Positions 63,215 to 64,000 of a DNA stretch of 64,000 nt are shown one piece after another. A model generated the notes under the pieces. It did not search any database. It was given only the letters and a program-made list of their open reading frames with translations, and had not been told where the DNA came from. This DNA is from Arenibacter hampyeongensis (GTDB taxonomy: Bacteria; Bacteroidota; Bacteroidia; Flavobacteriales; Flavobacteriaceae), in assembly GCF_002909255.1 (NCBI RefSeq), contig NZ_PIOB01000001.1, positions 1,178,001-1,242,000 on the forward strand. The letters run 5' to 3'. The position numbers were made by a program, and so were the translations under genes. How positions within the stretch are numbered: the first letter of the stretch is position 1; each line of letters starts with the position of its first letter.

Positions 63215-64000
63215 TTAGTGACCGTTAGGATTAATGAATTTAAATATTTGTGATTTCACTTCGGTTTTAATTTTATTGCTATCATAAACGTTTAATAATG
63301 CTTCTGTTTCTTCCCCTGCTTTAAAGATTGACTTGGCTTTAGACAATCTAGAGCGTTGTGAGTTGATCGTAAAACTTTTATAAGTCTGGTACTTTTTCGC
63401 TATCTCGTCATATTTTACGTCAATGTTTTTTGATAATTCTGGGAATAAAATAACTGCAAATATTTCCTTTCCGATTGCCCTTAATGATTTTTCCAAGTTG
63501 ATATCTGATGTACTTTCCGAAACGCCGCTCTCTTTTGTTGCGTTCCTAATAATTTTTTCAGTATGTTCATTCAAAGGCATTTTTGGTATTGTTTGCTTTG
63601 AATTTTTTGGCTTATCAAACCATTTTATATTGGATATTGAAGTGCTTGCCCTATCAATTTCATATTCCATAGAAATTTTATCAAAATCATTATATTCTGA
63701 GGGAAATGTGTTTTTAATATAGCATCTAACATAATTTATTAATTCGTTTTCCTCACCAATGTTGGTTCCATTGTATTCTAAGTGATTTCTTTTTGGTACT
63801 AAAAACGAATTAAAAGGATGAACTAGCCTCAAAAAATGAGCTTTTAAAATTTTTAATTGATCATTTGATAGGTTTTGGTTCGCATATCTGATTTTCCTTT
63901 CAATATGGTATTCCTCTCGTGGGGGATTGTAAAATAATTTTTTTAAATCTAGATCTTCATAACCATAGCCCGTGGGTTTAATATGAGCTTGATACCAACC
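63215..64000 (-). CDS. Unrecognised protein, 5' end outside the window
   Basis: The frame is open from the window edge (64000) to the TAA at 63215-63217, at least 261 residues. It continues upstream of the TTG at 63832, since GWYQAHIKPTGYGYEDLDL and YHIERKIRYANQNLSNDQL are encoded in the same frame with no stop, so the gene is partial. The stretch HPFNSFLVPKRNHLEYNG looks like the Asn-containing second half of an HNH-type nuclease, but I cannot see a full metal site. The C-terminal part is Lys- and Ser-rich and helical. Its place upstream of the HARE-HTH nuclease, 56 bases away on the same strand, suggests one operon or cassette. Function not assigned. Confidence 0.65.
   Translation of the reverse strand, partial: GWYQAHIKPTGYGYEDLDLKKLFYNPPREEYHIERKIRYANQNLSNDQLKILKAHFLRLVHPFNSFLVPKRNHLEYNGTNIGEENELINYVRCYIKNTFPSEYNDFDKISMEYEIDRASTSISNIKWFDKPKNSKQTIPKMPLNEHTEKIIRNATKESGVSESTSDINLEKSLRAIGKEIFAVILFPELSKNIDVKYDEIAKKYQTYKSFTINSQRSRLSKAKSIFKAGEETEALLNVYDSNKIKTEVKSQIFKFINPNGH

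Overview
The window looks like a chromosome segment of a marine, probably alga-associated, Bacteroidota (Flavobacteriaceae such as Zobellia, Arenibacter or Maribacter; inferred, not proven). The reasons are paired SusC/SusD transporters, FecI/FecR signalling, a C-terminal type IX secretion sorting domain, many lipoproteins, weak Shine-Dalgarno signals and moderate-to-low GC. Most of the window is glycan-harvesting machinery in two very different polysaccharide utilisation loci (PULs), separated by accessory genes and scarred, recombined intergenic DNA.

0-6.5 kb: a GH140-like (DUF4038) glycosidase, a decayed sigma-factor tail, a TolB-propeller/amidohydrolase fusion on the minus strand, a small membrane protein and a TetR repressor. 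6.5-24.2 kb: PUL 1, on the plus strand and divergent from the TetR gene across a perfect 10-bp inverted repeat that overlaps the likely promoter. It encodes a SusC without an STN domain, a SusD, a Calx-beta-like lipoprotein, three unrelated phosphatases (alkaline-phosphatase/NPP fold, calcineurin-like fold, HAD class C acid phosphatase), two GH110-type beta-helix alpha-galactosidase homologues on either side of a six-hairpin glycosidase, and a GH95 alpha-L-fucosidase/galactosidase. It has no sulfatase. The set suggests a galactose-containing glycan carrying phosphate. A truncated haemoglobin faces it on the minus strand.

25-41.9 kb: a lipoprotein with a six-hairpin-like catalytic half, an MFS sugar:H+ symporter, an FAD-dependent oxidoreductase, a PHP-type (CehA/McbA) metallohydrolase, a Tat-exported metallophosphoesterase, a planctomycete-style haem/LamG/DUF1553 lipoprotein coupled to a DUF1501 protein, and a trypsin-like protease. 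The gaps carry a probable IS end, three copies of a structured repeat ending in T-runs, and duplicated terminator and leader segments.

42.4-60.6 kb: an apparent genomic island. Its left edge is the 3' half of a tRNA-Met gene, cut in the anticodon loop and still followed by its terminator. Next come recombination-site-like repeats and a scrap that may be a tyrosine integrase. The cargo is PUL 2: an ECF sigma factor divergent from FecR, an STN-containing SusC, a SusD, a giant FG-GAP/UnbV lipoprotein, a secreted fusion of an FG-GAP/UnbV module with a vanadium haloperoxidase domain and a T9SS tail, a GH89 alpha-N-acetylglucosaminidase and a PhyH-type dioxygenase. It ends in a 36-codon stump of a sugar isomerase/epimerase-like gene.

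60.6-64 kb: a cluster of 12-bp direct and inverted repeats, then minus-strand nuclease-type genes: an HNH_3 protein, a HARE-HTH plus McrA-like HNH protein, and an unrecognised gene running off the window. This looks like a mobile or defence cassette. The two most striking items are the haloperoxidase fusion in an island PUL and the TetR-controlled, phosphatase-rich galactan-type PUL.
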